A model generated the notes under the pieces. It worked only from the letters and a program-made list of their open reading frames with translations. It was not told the origin of the DNA and ran no database searches. Shown here in pieces: positions 48,037 to 57,435 of a DNA stretch of 64,000 nucleotides (positions are counted from its first letter, which is position 1; every line of letters begins with the position of its first letter). This DNA comes from Symbiodinium natans (lineage: Eukaryota; Sar; Dinophyceae; Suessiales; Symbiodiniaceae): NCBI GenBank assembly GCA_905221605.1, contig CAJNDS010002455.1:26001-90000 (forward strand), written 5' to 3'. Both the position numbers and the translations under genes were made by a program.

Positions 48037-48150
48037 CTCTAGGCTTTAGGCTGTAGGCATTAGGCTTTAGGCTTTAGGCTTTGGACATTAGGCTTTAGGC
48101 TTTAGGCTTTAGGCTTTGGACATTAGGCTTTAGGCTTTAGGCTTTAGGGG
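48037..48150 (+). repeat. TAGGCTT heptamer array with a 28-bp higher-order unit
   Basis: AGGCTTTAGGCTTTAGGC-TTTGGACATT repeats about three times; TTTAGGC is a drifted TTTAGGG. Confidence 0.9.
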
Positions 48151-48159
48151 TGAGGGGTG

Positions 48160-48535
48160 AGGGTTTAGGGACTAGGGTCTAGGGTTGCGGGTCGTCGGGC
48201 TGAGGGTTTGGGGTTAGGGCAGGGGGGGGTTTGAAGCTCCAGGTTTTAGGAGGTTGAGAGTCGAGGAATAGGTTGTAGGGAGCAGGAAGTAGACTTATCG
48301 AAAACCCCAAACCCTAAACCCTAAACCGCCACAAGGCCCGTACCCTCTAATTCCTATTCAGCCCACTAACCCGAATAATCCCGTTAACAAGCCTTGTAAC
48401 TCAATAAGCCTGGCAACCCTCATGACCCTAAAGGCCCTGAGAACCCTAATGTCCCTAGTAACCCCAAGTGTTCTGAACTGCCCTACAACCCGATAGGCCT
48501 TTCTCAAAGGCTGTGTAATCCCAGGCCTGCGCCCC
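48160..48535. other. degenerate repeat text, no gene seen
   Basis: Drifted CCCTAA-like pieces and short C-rich runs only. Confidence 0.5.
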
Positions 48536-48542
48536 AACGCAG

Positions 48543-48660
48543 TTTAGGGTTTAGGGTTTGGGGTTTAGGGTTTAGGATTTAGAGTTCAGGGTTTAGGGTT
48601 TAGGGTTTAGGGTTTAGGGTTCAGGGTTTAGGGTTTAGGGTTTAGTAGGGTTTAGGGTTC
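48543..48660 (+). repeat. TTTAGGG array
   Basis: About 16 units with TTCAGGG and TTTGGGG variants. Confidence 0.95.
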
Positions 48661-48703
48661 GGCAAAGAGCTAAAGACAGCCACTAGTCCGCTTCTTCCAG
48701 AAT

Positions 48704-48773
48704 TCTGGACATGATCGTCACATTCACATCGTACTTCAAGGTGCCGGCCGTGCGGCTTTGTCTGCTGCTTTGG
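48704..48773 (+). CDS. exon, possible channel transmembrane segment
   Basis: Acceptor TTCCAG|, donor TTTGG|GTTTAGG. ILDMIVTFTSYFKVPAVR then LCLLLW. (F/I)LDMIVTFxxxF recalls the conserved xxDIxxxFxTxY of S2-S3 in voltage-gated and cNMP-gated K+ channels. Confidence 0.45.
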
Positions 48774-51700
48774 GTTTAGGGTTTAGGGTTTAGGGTTTAG
48801 GGTTTAGGGTTTAGGGTTTAGGGTTTAGGGTTTAGGGTTTAGGGTTTAGGGTTTAGGGTTTAGGGTTTAGGGTTTAGGGTTTAGGGTTTAGGGTTTAGGG
48901 TTTAGGGTTTAGGGTTTAGGGTTTACTCCAACAAAGAGCGTCGGCCCTCGTATTCTCGTCAATAGCAGTATGCTGAACGGTCGATGCGGGCAAACCCCCG
49001 TCACCTTTGCTCTTTCAGCGTCCTGTGCGGCAAGGACGGAAGTCCGCATCAGTGATATGGACAAGGCCGTTAATGGAACGATTCTGGCGCTGGCCAGTCA
49101 GGAAATGCACCCTAAAACCTCAAAAATCTACAAGCCCATGAGCAAGCCCTGCCGGCTTGGGTTTAGGGTTAAGGGTTTAGGGTTTAATAGGATTTAGGGG
49201 TTAGGGTTTAAGGTTTAGGGTTTAGGGGTTAGGGGTTAAGGTTTGGGGTTTAGGGTTCGGGTTTAGTAGGTGTAGCTGTATGCTGAAATCGTGCAGAGTT
49301 TTGGTAAGCCTGGGAGACCCCAGGGATGTTAACACCCTGTACCGGAGAGGGGGGGTTTGACCGGGGTGGGGTGGCCCTGTAGCCATAGTATGATCAAAAG
49401 GGTGGTTTATACTCTCCTTTTTGGTGAACCCTGAACCCGACACAGTGAAGCCTGAAGCAAGTGGAGACACCCACGGCCCACGTAAGACCTAACCCTACAA
49501 CCGAATAGGGACGTAAAGGGCTTGGGGCTTCGGGTGTAGGACTTTTGAGGCCCAGGGCTAAGGGCGAAAGGGCCACCTTCCTCAAAATGCGAGCAAGCCT
49601 GGTCTGTCTGTGTTGACTAAGAGAACCAACCCCCCTACAGGGGTTTAGGGTGTAGGGTTTAGGGTTTAGGGTCTTCAGGTTTTAGGTCCATAGCCTTTAA
49701 AAGGGTACATAGTCCAGCTTCTTTAGGGCTCGTTGTTGTTCAAAGCCTTGGTAACTCCAAGGTCTTTGCGCGCGGACGCGCCGTCCTCATGATGGGCCCC
49801 GTCGACCACCCGGTCAACCCGTCACTTGGCAGCAAGCGCTCCGGGATTTCGGAGCTTAGGCTTCAAGATTTGGGGTTCAGGGGGTTAGGGTTGAAGGTTT
49901 GGGGTTTAAGGTCTAGTGTCTAGGGTTTAGGGTTTAGGGGTTTACAGGTCCGGCTCTGCTCTGGCTGAGCCTGACTGCAGTCGTAAACGGCGTAAACGGG
50001 TTTAGGGGTTTAGGGTTTATAGGGGCTTTTGGCCTGTGCACCTACAAAGGCTCAAGCCTTGGGTTGCATGGCTTGAAGAGCTTTGGCTGCTAAACCCCCG
50101 ACGCTACTGCGCGGGTTCTATCTAAGAAATATTCAACATACCCCTAGGGCATACCCCTTAAAAGAAAATTAGGGGGTATGGTAAAATCCTCCCTTAGACT
50201 CCTTTTATATTAGACTTTCACAGGTTAAGGGGTATGGGTTTGGGGTATGGTGAGTTATTCTTAGATTCTAGGCAATACTTGGAGGTTCAGGGTACTTGGT
50301 AACTCTTGGTAGCCCAATGGTGCCTTTTACCTTTTTTCGGGGTTAATGGTTCCCTTATAAAGTAGCTAACCCAAAAAAGGGTGCCCTTATGATAGTATGG
50401 TTGCTAGGCTACAGTACCAAGAACTCATATAAGTGTAGTTAAAGCCCACATATAAGCCCCTTAAGTACCCTGATAGGGTTATAATTGGGTTAATCAGTAC
50501 AGTTATAATTGGGTCACTTAGTACCATGAACCTGCAAGTAGAGCTACTACAGCTGAAAGGCGCTCCTCGCCAAGTCTCTGAGCCATTCGACGCGAATCCA
50601 CACATCAACAAGCCCCCCAAAGACTGCATTTTAGGGTTTAGGGTTTAGGTTTTAGGGTTTAGGGTTTAGGGTTTAGCCCGAAAGCCTTAAGGCCTAAAGA
50701 CCTTACTTGGTGGTTCGGGTTATACGTACATTTATGATTGGTTAATGAGTACCATGAACCTCCAAGTAACTCTAAACCCCAAGCGGCCCAACAATCCGAA
50801 GCCCCCAAAAACAGAACCTCAGGATTTAGAGTTTAGGGTTTCGGGTTTAGGGTTTAGGATTTAGGGTACCTTGAAAGCCTTGTTAAACGCTCAAGGGTGA
50901 CTAGTTAGAAGCAGGGTTATATCTCCCTGCTTATACCCCTACCTGGGAGCCCAATACCCTAGTAGATCTTGATTCATATTCGTATCCCGATGATGGTTCC
51001 AGCTAGACTAAGCTCCAACCCCTTAAGCCCCCTAGACCTTAAACCCTGAACCCCCAAACCTTAAACCCTAAACCCTCGACCCTAAACCCTAAACCCTACA
51101 CCTCTGCCTCTGAAATAAGGGGCATTGGGCTCACTGGGTACACCCCTGAAAGGATCATGACCCTCGGGAACGGGGGCACCGGTCTCCTTCCCGAGACGCT
51201 GCCAGTAAAGCAACCTTGCCCTGCTTTGAGGGGTTGAGGGTTGAGGGTTTAGGGTTTAGGGTTTAGGGTTTAGGGTTTAGGGCGATTCAGGTTTGGTTTG
51301 GGGTTTAGGGTAAGGCTTGTCGCAGGATTTGGGGGCTCAGGCATTTAGGTTCAGGTTTGTAGTGCTCTTAGGATGTTCACTTTTGGAACCCGCTCAAGCT
51401 GTGGGATGTCTCTGTGGGCACTTGGAGGTTCATGATACTTATTCACCAATTATAACTGTATCTATAACTCACTTATAAGCCCCTTAAGTGCCCGATTATG
51501 GTTATAAGTACAGTTATAGTTGGCTAATAAGTACCATGAACCTCCAAGCAGCTATTTTCATCGTGGTCCCACCTGTCGCCCCGAAAGGCCTCAAAGCCCT
51601 CAAGCCCTGCAGGCCTAATAAGTCCAAAGCCGGGTTTCCCAGAACAGGGATACCCTTTTTGGGGGTCCCTTTGGGATTCTACTCTATTTGGGGCACTGAT

Positions 51701-52540
51701 GCTTAGATTCGGGTTTAGAAGTGCTGCAGATTTGCAGAGGCCACCTTTGAGGGGTTTAGGGTTTAGGCTTTAGGGTTTAGGGTTTAGGGTTGCGTGTTCT
51801 TGGCCCAGGGGTGAAGATTTAAGTTTTCGGGGTCCAGGGTCTTGAGCCGAAAAAAAAACCTAAACACCGAACCCCACTGCGCACATGTCCACCATGAACC
51901 CCATACCCTAAACCCCTCAATGCCCACAATGTTCGCAGCTTAGGGTTTAGGGTTTCGAGTTTCGGGTTTAGGGTGATTCTGTCACTGTCATGAGCACAAT
52001 CAAAAAGCACCAGTGCCAAGGAGCCACTCGCGCCGCTTTCGTCTTCCTTCTGTACCTTTGCCTTTGCAGCAGTTTACCCAACACATGCCCAAGAAACCCA
52101 AGCTCCCCCCCCCCCCGAAAGACCCGAAACTGGAAGCGAAGCCCTGGACCCCAAACCAACCTAAACCCTATACCCTAGACCCTGCACCCTACACCCCAAA
52201 CCCCAAACCCTAAACCTAAACCCTAAACCCCTTGCCAGGTTTGGCGCTCGGGTGGTGGCCGTTACGGCGGTGGAGGCCATGGAGCCTTCGGGTGCGATGA
52301 CGGGCTCGGGGGAGGGGAGGGTTTAGGGTTTGGGGCTTAGGGTTTAGGGTTTAGGGTTTAGGGTTTATGGTTTAGGGTTTAGGGTTTAGGGTTTAGGGTT
52401 TAGGGTTTAGGGTTGGCGGGGTTAGGTAAGCCCTAAACCCTCAACCATGGCAACAGTGTCGGGGTCGGGAGGCCTACCGGACCAACTACATGGACATGTT
52501 CCTGACGGTGAACTCAGACTCTCGGCTTGCGAGGGCATGA
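48704..52540 (+). CDS. Gene H: possible ion-channel/cNMP protein (gene model)
   Basis: Exons 48704-48773, 49019-49126, 49458-49481, 49762-49874, 49948-49999, 50050-50114, 50540-50627, 51153-51204, 51372-51427, 51549-51613, 51975-52035, 52070-52153, 52239-52320 and terminal 52472-52540 (TGA). The first resembles a cation-channel S2-S3 segment and 52239-52320 resembles a cNMP strand, as in EAG/HCN-type channels, but the pore and S4 were not found. Three introns contain or consist of family B elements. Confidence 0.45.
48774..48925 (+). repeat. TTTAGGG array, about 21 perfect units (longest pure array)
   Basis: Begins at the donor of the 48704-48773 exon. No variant heptamer, so recently expanded. 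Confidence 0.98.
49019..49126 (+). CDS. exon of gene H
   Basis: Acceptor CTCTTTCAG|. SCAARTEVRISDMDKAVNGT then ILALASQEMHPKTSK. Possible GA donor at CAG|GAAATG. Confidence 0.5.
49458..49481 (+). CDS. 24-nt micro-exon
   Basis: Acceptor CCTGAAG|, donor GCCCAC|GTAAGAC. QVETPTAH. Confidence 0.4.
49762..49874 (+). CDS. exon of gene H
   Basis: Acceptor ACTCCAAG|G, donor GG|GTTCAG. VFARGRAVLMMGPVDHPVNP then SLGSKRSGISELRLQDL. Very high third-position GC. Confidence 0.6.
49948..49999 (+). CDS. exon of gene H, basic cluster
   Basis: Acceptor TTTACAG|G completes the previous exon's Gly codon; donor CGG|GTTTAGG. SGSALAEPDCSRKRRKR. RKRRKR looks like a nuclear-localisation or membrane-proximal basic patch. 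Confidence 0.55.
50050..50114 (+). CDS. exon of gene H
   Basis: Acceptor TACAAAG|G, donor GCGG|GTTCTA. LKPWVAWLEELWLLNPRR then YCA. Confidence 0.5.
50120..50260. repeat. inverted-repeat element
   Basis: ACATACCCCTAGGGCATACC, CCTTAAAAG ... TTAAGGGGTATGGGTTTGGG, GTATG: arms are complementary. Confidence 0.55.
50278..50538. mobile_element. Family B element with a nested family C element
   Basis: Outer termini CTTGGAGGTTCAGGGTACTT and TTAGTACCATGAACCTGCAA, G. A complete family C copy (50310-50411, TAGCCCAATGG ... TTGCTAGGCTA) interrupts it. Confidence 0.75.
50540..50627 (+). CDS. exon directly after a family B element
   Basis: After CCTGCAAG| the frame reads ELLQLKGAPRQVSEPFDA then NPHINKPPKDC. 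Confidence 0.5.
50706..50766. repeat. Family B element, deleted copy of 61 bp
   Basis: ACTTGGTGGTTCGGGTTATA ... TAATGAGTACCATGAACCTC, CAAG. Confidence 0.7.
51153..51204 (+). CDS. exon of gene H
   Basis: Acceptor CTGAAAG|G, donor CCA|GTAAAG. IMTLGNGGTGLLPETLP. Confidence 0.5.
51372..51427 (+). CDS. exon directly before a family B element
   Basis: Acceptor CTCTTAG|G, donor TTGGAG|GTTCAT. DVHFWNPLKLWDVSVGTW. Confidence 0.55.
51421..51548. mobile_element. Family B element between two coding segments
   Basis: Termini CTTGGAGGTTCATGATACTT and TAATAAGTACCATGAACCTC, CAAG. The core CTTATAAGCCCCTTAAGTGC matches 44026-44045. Confidence 0.85.
51549..51613 (+). CDS. exon directly after a family B element
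   Basis: After CTCCAAG| the best-biased frame reads AIFIVVPPVAPKGLKALKPC, ending CAG|GCCTAA (GC donor). Phase with the previous exon is not fully consistent, so one boundary is off. Confidence 0.45.
52070..52153 (+). CDS. exon of gene H, Pro/Lys-rich
   Basis: Acceptor CTTTGCAG|. QFTQHMPKKPKLPPPPKDPK then LEAKPWTP. An upstream segment (51975-52035) reads DSVTVMSTIKKHQCQGAT. Confidence 0.5.
52239..52320 (+). CDS. exon, cNMP-like strand
   Basis: Acceptor TTGCCAG|G, donor GGGAGG|GTTTAG. FGARVVAVTAVEAMEPSGAM then TGSGEGR. R-V-V-A-V-T-A-V-E-A-M follows (T)ATVxAxxxxEx. A Gly-rich reading in another frame (VWRSGGGRYGGGGHG) is the alternative. Confidence 0.5.
52321..52420 (+). repeat. TTTAGGG array at the donor
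   Basis: About 13 units. Confidence 0.95.
52472..52540 (+). CDS. terminal exon of gene H
   Basis: Acceptor CGGGAG|G (or CAACAG| at 52457), phase 0 as required. AYRTNYMDMFLTVNSDSRLA then RA, TGA at 52538. Confidence 0.55.
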   Translation, partial: AYRTNYMDMFLTVNSDSRLARA

Positions 52541-52555
52541 TGGCGTACTGGGTTT

Positions 52556-53200
52556 TGGAGTACTTATGAGTAGAGTAGGTAACCTTTATCCTTTTTGGGT
52601 TCCCTCTATCATCCCAAACAGGTTAGCCGAGTACTATACTCTAATGTTTTTGGGTCTGGGTTAGCTACCTATATCTAACAAGTGTTTGCTTTTTTCCAGG
52701 GTCTACGTACTCCAAAGTAGGGTGTACGGATTACAGTATGCTGGGGCAGAGTAAGGGTACCCCTAGCATGGAAAGGCCCATTTGTCAACTGGATGCTCCC
52801 AAGCCAAGCCTCATAGAGTTCTGTGCTTAGGTTGAGGAGCCAGGGGAATGCGAATGTGAAGTTGTTTGGTTAACATCTGTTGCATATAAGCTAATACAAA
52901 CTGAACAGTTATGTAATACAAAACCATATGACGTAATATTATGTATATAGCATCATATAATATAATTAATGTAAACAAATAATCCAACAAATAGACATAC
53001 AAGTAAACATACACACGCGTGAGAGTATGTGAGTATGATGCGATATTGTATAACCTAATACGTGTTATATGGCTGAAAACAAGTAGGTAGCATATGTGAT
53101 GTTTGTACATATATGTATATATCTGTATACATATATATATATATAGATAGATAGATAGATAGATACATGCATGTGTTTATTTGCGCGTATATATTGGGTG
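52556..53200. other. AT-rich intergenic stretch, no gene seen
   Basis: Contains an inverted-repeat element (TTTGGAGTACTTATG ... TCTACGTACTCCAAA, 52555-52720) and (ATAG)n/(TACATA)n microsatellites at 53100-53165. The 99-aa reverse ORF is low complexity. Confidence 0.6.
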
Positions 53201-53225
53201 CATTCTTTGTACATTGCCGGCACAG

Positions 53226-53317
53226 GGTTCCCCCTGCAAGAGCCCCCAAAAAAGACTTTGGCAAGGGCTTATGTCCAATGTCTGACAGTCCCAACCGGAT
53301 CAAACCAGCGATTGTAG
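53226..53317 (+). CDS. exon of gene I
   Basis: Acceptor GGCACAG|G, donor TGTAG|GTGGGC. VPPARAPKKDFGKGLCPM then SDSPNRIKPAIV. Confidence 0.55.
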
Positions 53318-56300
53318 GTGGGCCCTTGGCACCAAAACGTTTATGCAGGGTTCGGGGTTTAGGGTTTAGGGTGTAGGGTTCAGGGTTTAGGGTGTAGGGT
53401 GTAGGGTTTAGGGTTTAGGGTTTAGGGTTTAGGGTTCAGGGTTCAGGGTTCAGGGTTCAGGGTTTGGGGTTTGGGTTTGGGGTTTAGGACGAATTCTCCA
53501 AGGATGGACCGAGGAATGTCATGGACGGCACATGTTGTGACCTTTCTATGATAGCTGTTAAAAAAGCAAGGTTTCAAAAATCACCTCTTAGATATATCTA
53601 CCAATAGTAGTGCGTGTTTGTGTCCCTTAGACCCAAGACCTGAAGCCCTAAAGCACTCAGCCCTGAAAGGAACAAACTCAACCCCAAACACAAGCCCTGT
53701 ACACGAACAACTGGGCCACAACCCTCTAAGCCCCCGAATCCTAGGAGCACCCTAAACACTAAACCCTAAACCCTAAACCCTGAACCCTAAACCCTAAACC
53801 CTAAACCCTGTGCCAGGTGAGGTCGCTACCCTCCTGGTTCCGACGCTTCCAAGCCTTGGAAAAGCAGGTGACGCCGTGTTAGCGCTTAGGGTTGAGGTTT
53901 GGGAGTGAGGGTTTAGGGTTTAGGGTTTAGGGTTGAGGGTTCAGGTTTTGGATTTCGGGTTTCGGTTTAGGGCTGTTCAAGTCGGCCTCAAGGGCAAGGG
54001 AGTAATTCGGATGTCGGGTTCAGGGTTTCAGGCTCTCTTTATGGTGCGGGGGTTTAGGGATCAATTTGGGTGCTAAATCCTGAGCTCCAAACTGTGGGTT
54101 CTCTTTTGAGGGTCGCGTGCGGGTTCACGGTTCTGGCTTGTCGGGGTCGAGTCAAGTCCCAAAACCGTAAACCCTAAACCCTAAAAGAGATTCGGCCTTT
54201 GGGGGTGGTGTTTAGGATTTCGGGCTCTGCGGGCTGAGGGTTTTGATTGCAATGCTGCCCGCAACCCTCAACCCTAAACCCTGCCAACACCATCAGTTCA
54301 GGCTTTTGCACCCCAGAGCCTAGGGACCCTACGGGCCACATGACTTCCATGAGCTCTGAACCCTATACCCTAAACCCTTAACCCTAAACCCCAAACCCTA
54401 AACCCTAAACCCTACGCCCCAATCATCTTCGCAGGTCACCGAGCAGCTGCAGACCAAGTTGATCCGGTCGAAGGCGGTCATCGAAATGGTGGGCTTGCAC
54501 AAGGACGGCTTCTGGAGCGTTTAGGGCTTAGAGTTCAGGGTTCAGGGTTTTGGCTTCCGGTTTTTCGGTCGAGCCCAAAACTACCTATTTGCTTAAGAAC
54601 CCCAGAAGAATAAAAGCAACTTAGGAGCCCAATAGGTGAACTTTAAACTTTTTGGGTATACTAAATCCCTACTAAAAGAAAATCTAAACTTTTTTGGGCC
54701 AGAGTATTGGGCAACTAAGAGACTTATGATCCCCATATTACCCTTCATATGGCAGAACTTAGGGTTTAGGGTTTAGGGTTTGGGGTTTGGGGTTTAGGGT
54801 TTAGGGTTTAGGGTAGCTGACATGTTCCCGAAATCTTTGCCCGAACCTAAACCGTCGGCATCCTGATCTGCACCTTAGTCCCGCAACCCTTGCCCGGAAT
54901 GGATACAGGGCCTACAAGGGCATTATTGTCCCTTGTACCCCGTTTACAAACATCTCGCCAAGACACCCGTTATAAATAGAAATCGGCGCCTAAGTGACTT
55001 TCCTGGTTCTTAGTGAGGAATTATGTCGTCCCTTAAGAGAGGTTATACAGGCGGCTATAAGGTCCCCAATTCCCTCAGTCCCTGCAAAGACCTGAGTGTG
55101 AATGTAAGCCCTGTACCCCAAGTCTCAGATTTTAAAACCCAAACAACATGGGCCCGATACTGCTTCTTACGGCCTTAAATTGGCAACTTGCTGATCTTCA
55201 TTTGTAGCTCCCCACTGGGCCATCACTGAACGCAGGAGCCGATACAGCTCAGGACGGACTTGCATGTGCACCAGCCACGCTGCACCCTTGCTAGGTCTCC
55301 CTTGTGAGCTCTTTGTGCTTGATTATTGGATCCAGAGGACCCCTGAACCCTAAGCCCTGCACCCTCGGGGTGATGTTCCCTAAACCCTAAACCCTAACCC
55401 CTCTTAACCTTCAGGATCCTGTTCAGGATTGGGCCAACCGAGCTTAGGAGGGAACTTGCTTGGAGGATCATGGGTAGGGTTCAGGATTTCGGGATGACTT
55501 TCTGATCTAACACTACGTATAGCGAAACCCTGGAAACCTAAGACCCCTAAAACCTGAACACTCAAGCCAGGAGTTCGGTTTGGGGTTTAGGGTTTAGGGC
55601 CTAGGGTTTAGGGTTTAGGGTGCAGGGTTTAGGGTTAGGCCTTAGGGCTTAGGGTAACCCTAAACCCTAGAGCTTGGGGGTGGAGGGGCAGCTTTTCGAG
55701 ACCAAGACACTTTGGGTGGGCCCCGTGAGTTTAGGGTTTATAGGGTTTAGGGTTAAGGGGCGTAGGGTTTGGGGTTTCTGGTGTGGGGTTTTCCTGCCAC
55801 CTTTTGTTTCTCGACCTTAGGGTAGTTTAGGGTTTAAGGGCCCTAGTCCCTAAAGCCATTTTTGCAGAGATGAGATGTAAGTGCCTTGCCTATGTCACAT
55901 CTGAGTATGGCCTCTTCCTCATGCTTTCAGGGCGGGCTTATTGTGTTGTGGTACACTTCTCGCCATCGTTTAGGGACCAAAAAGAGCCCAGAATTTAGAT
56001 CAATCTAGCAAACCCCAAACCCCAAAGACTAAATGCTAAACCCCAAACTCCAAACCCCACACCCCAAACCCCAAACCCCAAATCCCAAATCCCGAAACGA
56101 CGCTCCAACGGTCCGTTTGATTCAGGAGCGGCCGGCCACTGTCCGCAGGCTGGGAAGCGGCAATGAGCACAAGTTTTGGTTTAAACAGCGGCTTTTGTGA
56201 TTTTGAAGGTGCTTAGCGTATGATTGATGTGTACATATATACATATACATATGTATATGTACATGTATGTGATACATATGTGTGTATGTACAAATATGAA

Positions 56301-57056
56301 TGTACAAATAAATAAACAAAAAGCTAGACAAATAAACAAATAAAAAGAAAATACATGTGTACATATATAGAGGGTTATAAGAATGACATGTTGGTGGTTG
56401 TTTGAGCTCCTGCCTATGATGGCTTAAGGGCGTCAGGGCGAGGGTGGCCCCTACAAGAAGGCCCCTCTTTGAAACCCTCAGCCTTGAGGTACGTAAACCA
56501 ATAAACCCTGAACCCTGAACCCTAAACCTTAAGGGACGTACGCTTCAGCGTGGGTGGCCTCCGGGCCTCCGATGCCTTGAGCCCGGAAAGACCGGACGGT
56601 TAGTATATGGGTGAACATCCCAAGGTATGTTCCTTATTTCAAGATCACTATGTTGATTTTGTCTTAGGTTTGTGCTTTGTCTTATGATAATCCGTCATAG
56701 TGTAGCTCAGGCAGTTAGAAACTTAGGGACTCAGGAGTATCTGTCCCCCACATTGAGCCTGTAAGTACCAGGCATGGTAGATTCACTTGAACCCCAAACC
56801 CTAACCCCCAGCACCCTTGACTTTTAAATACCAAGCACCCCTCAACCCTAAACCCGAGACCCCCAACGCTAAACCCTAAACCGTTTAACCCTAAACCCTA
56901 AACCCTAAACCCTAAACCCTAAACCCTAAACCCTAAACCCTAAACCCTAAACCCTAAACCTCAAATCAAGCCATGAAGCCCACACAAGGCAACGGCAAGC
57001 CCGAAAATGGGCCGGGCTTGGTAAAGGAGAAGGACGCCTTTGACCTCTCCAGTTAG
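53226..57056 (+). CDS. Gene I: cNMP-containing protein (gene model)
   Basis: Exons 53226-53317, 53488-53570, 53817-53867, 54435-54518, 54920-55015 (frame uncertain), 55208-55294, 55415-55473, 55692-55724, 55868-55967, 56126-56172, 56437-56488, 56549-56598, 56735-56760 and terminal 56971-57056 (TAG). Phase is kept across 53867/54435 and 56172/56437/56549. The cNMP signature is YGLFLMLSGRAYCVVV (55868) followed by RPATVRRL (56126). The coil FRRFQALEKQ/VTEQLQTKLI precedes it. No enzyme domain seen. Confidence 0.55.
53488..53570 (+). CDS. exon of gene I
   Basis: Acceptor TTTAG|G, donor GCAAG|GTTTCA. DEFSKDGPRNVMDGTCCDLS then MIAVKKA. Confidence 0.6.
53817..53867 (+). CDS. exon of gene I
   Basis: Acceptor GTGCCAG|G, donor AAGCAG|GTGACG, 17 codons in phase 0. 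VRSLPSWFRRFQALEKQ. Confidence 0.65.
54435..54518 (+). CDS. exon of gene I
   Basis: Acceptor CTTCGCAG|G, donor GAGC|GTTTAGG, 28 codons in phase 0. VTEQLQTKLIRSKAVIEM then VGLHKDGFWS. It continues the preceding exon as one helix. Confidence 0.7.
55007..55092. repeat. Family G element
   Basis: GGTTCTTAGTGAGGAATTAT ... CCCAATTCCCTCAGTCCCTG, degenerate copy. Confidence 0.5.
55208..55294 (+). CDS. exon of gene I, frame uncertain
   Basis: Acceptor TTTGTAG|, donor GCTAG|GTCTCC. PHWAITERRSRYSSGRTC then MCTSHAAPLL has the better codon bias; LPTGPSLNAGADTAQDGL is also open. Confidence 0.45.
   Translation, partial: LPTGPSLNAGADTAQDGLACAPATLHPC
55415..55473 (+). CDS. exon of gene I
   Basis: Acceptor CCTTCAG|G, donor ATGG|GTAGGG. 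ILFRIGPTELRRELAWRIM. Confidence 0.55.
55692..55724 (+). CDS. 33-nt exon of gene I
   Basis: Acceptor GGGGCAG|, donor CCC|GTGAGT. LFETKTLWVGP. Confidence 0.5.
55868..55967 (+). CDS. exon of gene I, cNMP beta roll
   Basis: Acceptor TTTTTGCAG|, donor CCATC|GTTTAGG. MRCKCLAYVTSEYGLFLM then LSGRAYCVVVHFSP. L-F-L-M-L-S-G-x-A-x-x-V-V-V is a clear cNMP strand pair. Confidence 0.7.
56126..56172 (+). CDS. exon of gene I, cassette end
   Basis: Acceptor GATTCAG|G, donor CACAA|GTTTTG. ERPATVRRLGSGNEH. R-P-A-T-V is the cassette RxATV. Confidence 0.6.
56220..56370. repeat. TACATA microsatellite
   Basis: Imperfect (TACATA)n and (AAATAAAC)n. Confidence 0.9.
56437..56598 (+). CDS. two exons of gene I (56437-56488, 56549-56598)
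   Basis: ARVAPTRRPLFETLSLE, donor GAG|GTACGT, starting with the base that completes the Lys codon of the previous exon; then phase 0 RGWPPGLRCLEPGKTG, donor GGACG|GTTAGT, where a family E half-copy begins. Confidence 0.55.
56884..56962 (-). repeat. CCCTAAA array
   Basis: Eleven perfect units before the terminal exon of gene I. Confidence 0.97.
56971..57056 (+). CDS. terminal exon of gene I
   Basis: Acceptor AATCAAG|. MKPTQGNGKPENGPGLVKEK then DAFDLSS, TAG at 57054; a TTTAGGG-type stretch follows the stop directly. Confidence 0.65.
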
Positions 57057-57435
57057 GGTTTCGGGTTTTTCGGGTTTAGGGTTCAGGGTTTAGGGTTTAG
57101 GGTTTATATGGGGTTTAGGGATTACGGTTTCCCTTTTCCCACATTGGGTCAGGGGAGCATAGTCCGGAGAACTTTTTTGACGGCTGTCTAGGGAGTCTAG
57201 GGCCATCCTCTTTACTGGGCTTAGGGCTTTGCACTGGCGCGGACCCGAAGCCCTCAATGTATTGGGCATAGGGCTTAGGAACCCCAAGCCCTAAAAAGCC
57301 GAAAGCCCGGAACCCGAAACTGTCGTTCAGGGTTCGGGTTTCGGAAAGAAGGGCTAGTGCTTTGGGCGTTTTTGGGTTCTAGGCCAAGGCGGCTAAACCT
57401 GCAACGTGAAGCCCTCAACCGCTCATGAACAGCAG

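Noticed and set aside
52811-53110. 99-aa reverse-strand ORF
   Set aside because: AT-rich, Tyr/Ile/Leu low-complexity translation next to microsatellites.
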